Source: Candidatus Rokuibacteriota bacterium (GTDB lineage: Bacteria > Methylomirabilota > Methylomirabilia > Rokubacteriales > CSP1-6). From it: 64,000 bases of DNA. The notes beneath the pieces are model-generated. The model ran no database searches and was not told where the DNA came from. It saw only the letters and a list, made by a program, of their open reading frames with translations. The translations under genes and the position numbers were made by a program. This document shows, piece after piece, positions 63,653 to 64,000 of the stretch. The stretch lies in NCBI GenBank assembly GCA_003220685.1, contig QHTE01000051.1, positions 6,556-70,555 on the forward strand, in the 5' to 3' direction. Every line of letters begins with the position of its first letter. Position 1 is the stretch's first letter.

Positions 63653-64000
63653 TCACGGACTTCCGTAGATCCGGCGGTACTCGTCCCAGGCGAGGACGAC
63701 CCGCTTGACGTAGAGACGCGTCTCGTCGAAGGGAATCTGCTCGACGAACGCCTCGATATCGTCGGTGCGCCGCGTGCTCATCCATTGGCGCACGTTCTTG
63801 GGCCCGGCGTTGTACGCGGCCAGCGCCAGCCGCGGATCATTGAACTCGCGCATCAGGCCGGCGAGAAAGCGGGTCCCGAGCTCGATGTTGAAGCCGGGAT
63901 CGTCGAGGTCGCCGGGCGGCGCCATGAGCCGGGCGGTCGCCGGCATGAGCTGCATCAGCCCGCGCGCGCCCGCCGGTGACATCGCGCGCGGATAGTAGCT
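63653..64000 (-). CDS. lytic transglycosylase (SLT domain), C-terminal part
   Basis: The last ~115 residues of a peptidoglycan lytic transglycosylase whose start is beyond the window: SYYPRAMSPAGARGLMQLMPATARLM, then LGTRFLAGLMREFNDPRLALAAYNAGPKNVRQWM and FVEQIPFDETRLYVKRVV. GLMQLMPATA, AYNAGP and IPFDETRLYV are Slt70-class motifs. The frame stays open to the window edge. Confidence 0.9.
   Translation of the reverse strand, partial: SYYPRAMSPAGARGLMQLMPATARLMAPPGDLDDPGFNIELGTRFLAGLMREFNDPRLALAAYNAGPKNVRQWMSTRRTDDIEAFVEQIPFDETRLYVKRVVLAWDEYRRIYGSP

Overview
The window is GC-rich (roughly 70 percent G+C by eye), almost fully coding, and has short intergenic gaps, many GTG/TTG starts and small overlapping operons. 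The gene types (ABC uptake systems for nitrogen and phosphorus compounds, a Rieske oxygenase, PAS/MASE1 and GAF histidine kinases, an F420-type LLM oxidoreductase, a multihaem cytochrome with TPRs) fit an uncultivated, versatile soil or subsurface bacterium of the Rokubacteria/Methylomirabilota kind. This placement is inference from gene content; there is no rRNA or tRNA in the window.

Layout. 1-3.4 kb: the end of an ABC permease, a 190-bp inverted-repeat element, a biuret hydrolase (BiuH), a sugar/nucleoside-type ABC ATPase and a second cysteine hydrolase, which together look like a biuret/ureide uptake and hydrolysis unit. 3.4-6 kb: RidA, an FAD oxidoreductase and a coiled-coil membrane protein. 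6.2-13 kb: two adjacent phosphonate transporters, PhnDCE-type and 2-aminoethylphosphonate-type (PhnS-PhnT-fused PhnUV). 13-16.8 kb: a dimethylglycine/sarcosine dehydrogenase-like FAD-GcvT protein and a glycine-betaine-type Rieske oxygenase, suggesting demethylation of methylated amines next to the phosphonate importers. 16.9-23.5 kb: lipoproteins, an AsmA-like protein, an orphan amino-acid binding protein, an 8-haem cytochrome with HEAT/TPR repeats. 23.5-32.2 kb: two histidine kinases, three response regulators and a Pal/OmpA lipoprotein. 32.3-38.2 kb: a duplicated beta-repeat protein, two glycoside hydrolases, an MscS channel and a lipoprotein. 38.5-45 kb: cysteine-synthase-like enzyme, VOC protein, FecR protein, amidohydrolase, tautomerase and a run of decayed genes. 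45.4-52.9 kb: CDGSH protein, then a radical SAM protein, NifU-domain protein, ATP-grasp ligase and a four-GAF hybrid kinase. 53-57.3 kb: VOC protein and the conserved YbbP-YbbA/TesA block. 57.5-64 kb: M48-type lipoprotein peptidase, thiolase-like/DUF35 protein plus thiolase, LLM oxidoreductase, LarA-like protein and the C-terminal part of a lytic transglycosylase.

Most notable result. The radical SAM gene at 46101 does not end at its first TGA. That TGA follows codons for ...TEPWFC and is followed in frame by codons for A-E-P-T, reconstructing the CUAEP tail of a known family of radical SAM (seleno)proteins, and a strong hairpin with the geometry of a bacterial SECIS lies 10 nt downstream. 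I therefore annotate a selenoprotein reading through to 47516.

Second result. A 16-bp palindrome, consensus yTGGAC-N4-GTCCAr, occurs at five strong and two weaker sites. All are in intergenic DNA, 45-76 nt (mostly 49-60) upstream of a start codon, usually with a plausible -10 about 20-24 nt further on. The genes concerned are mostly envelope proteins plus one response regulator, so this looks like an undescribed regulon. The window also holds several clean internal deletions and decayed genes (20.4, 33.5, 43.4-44.6 and 59.8 kb), which may be real genome erosion or metagenome-assembly joins.
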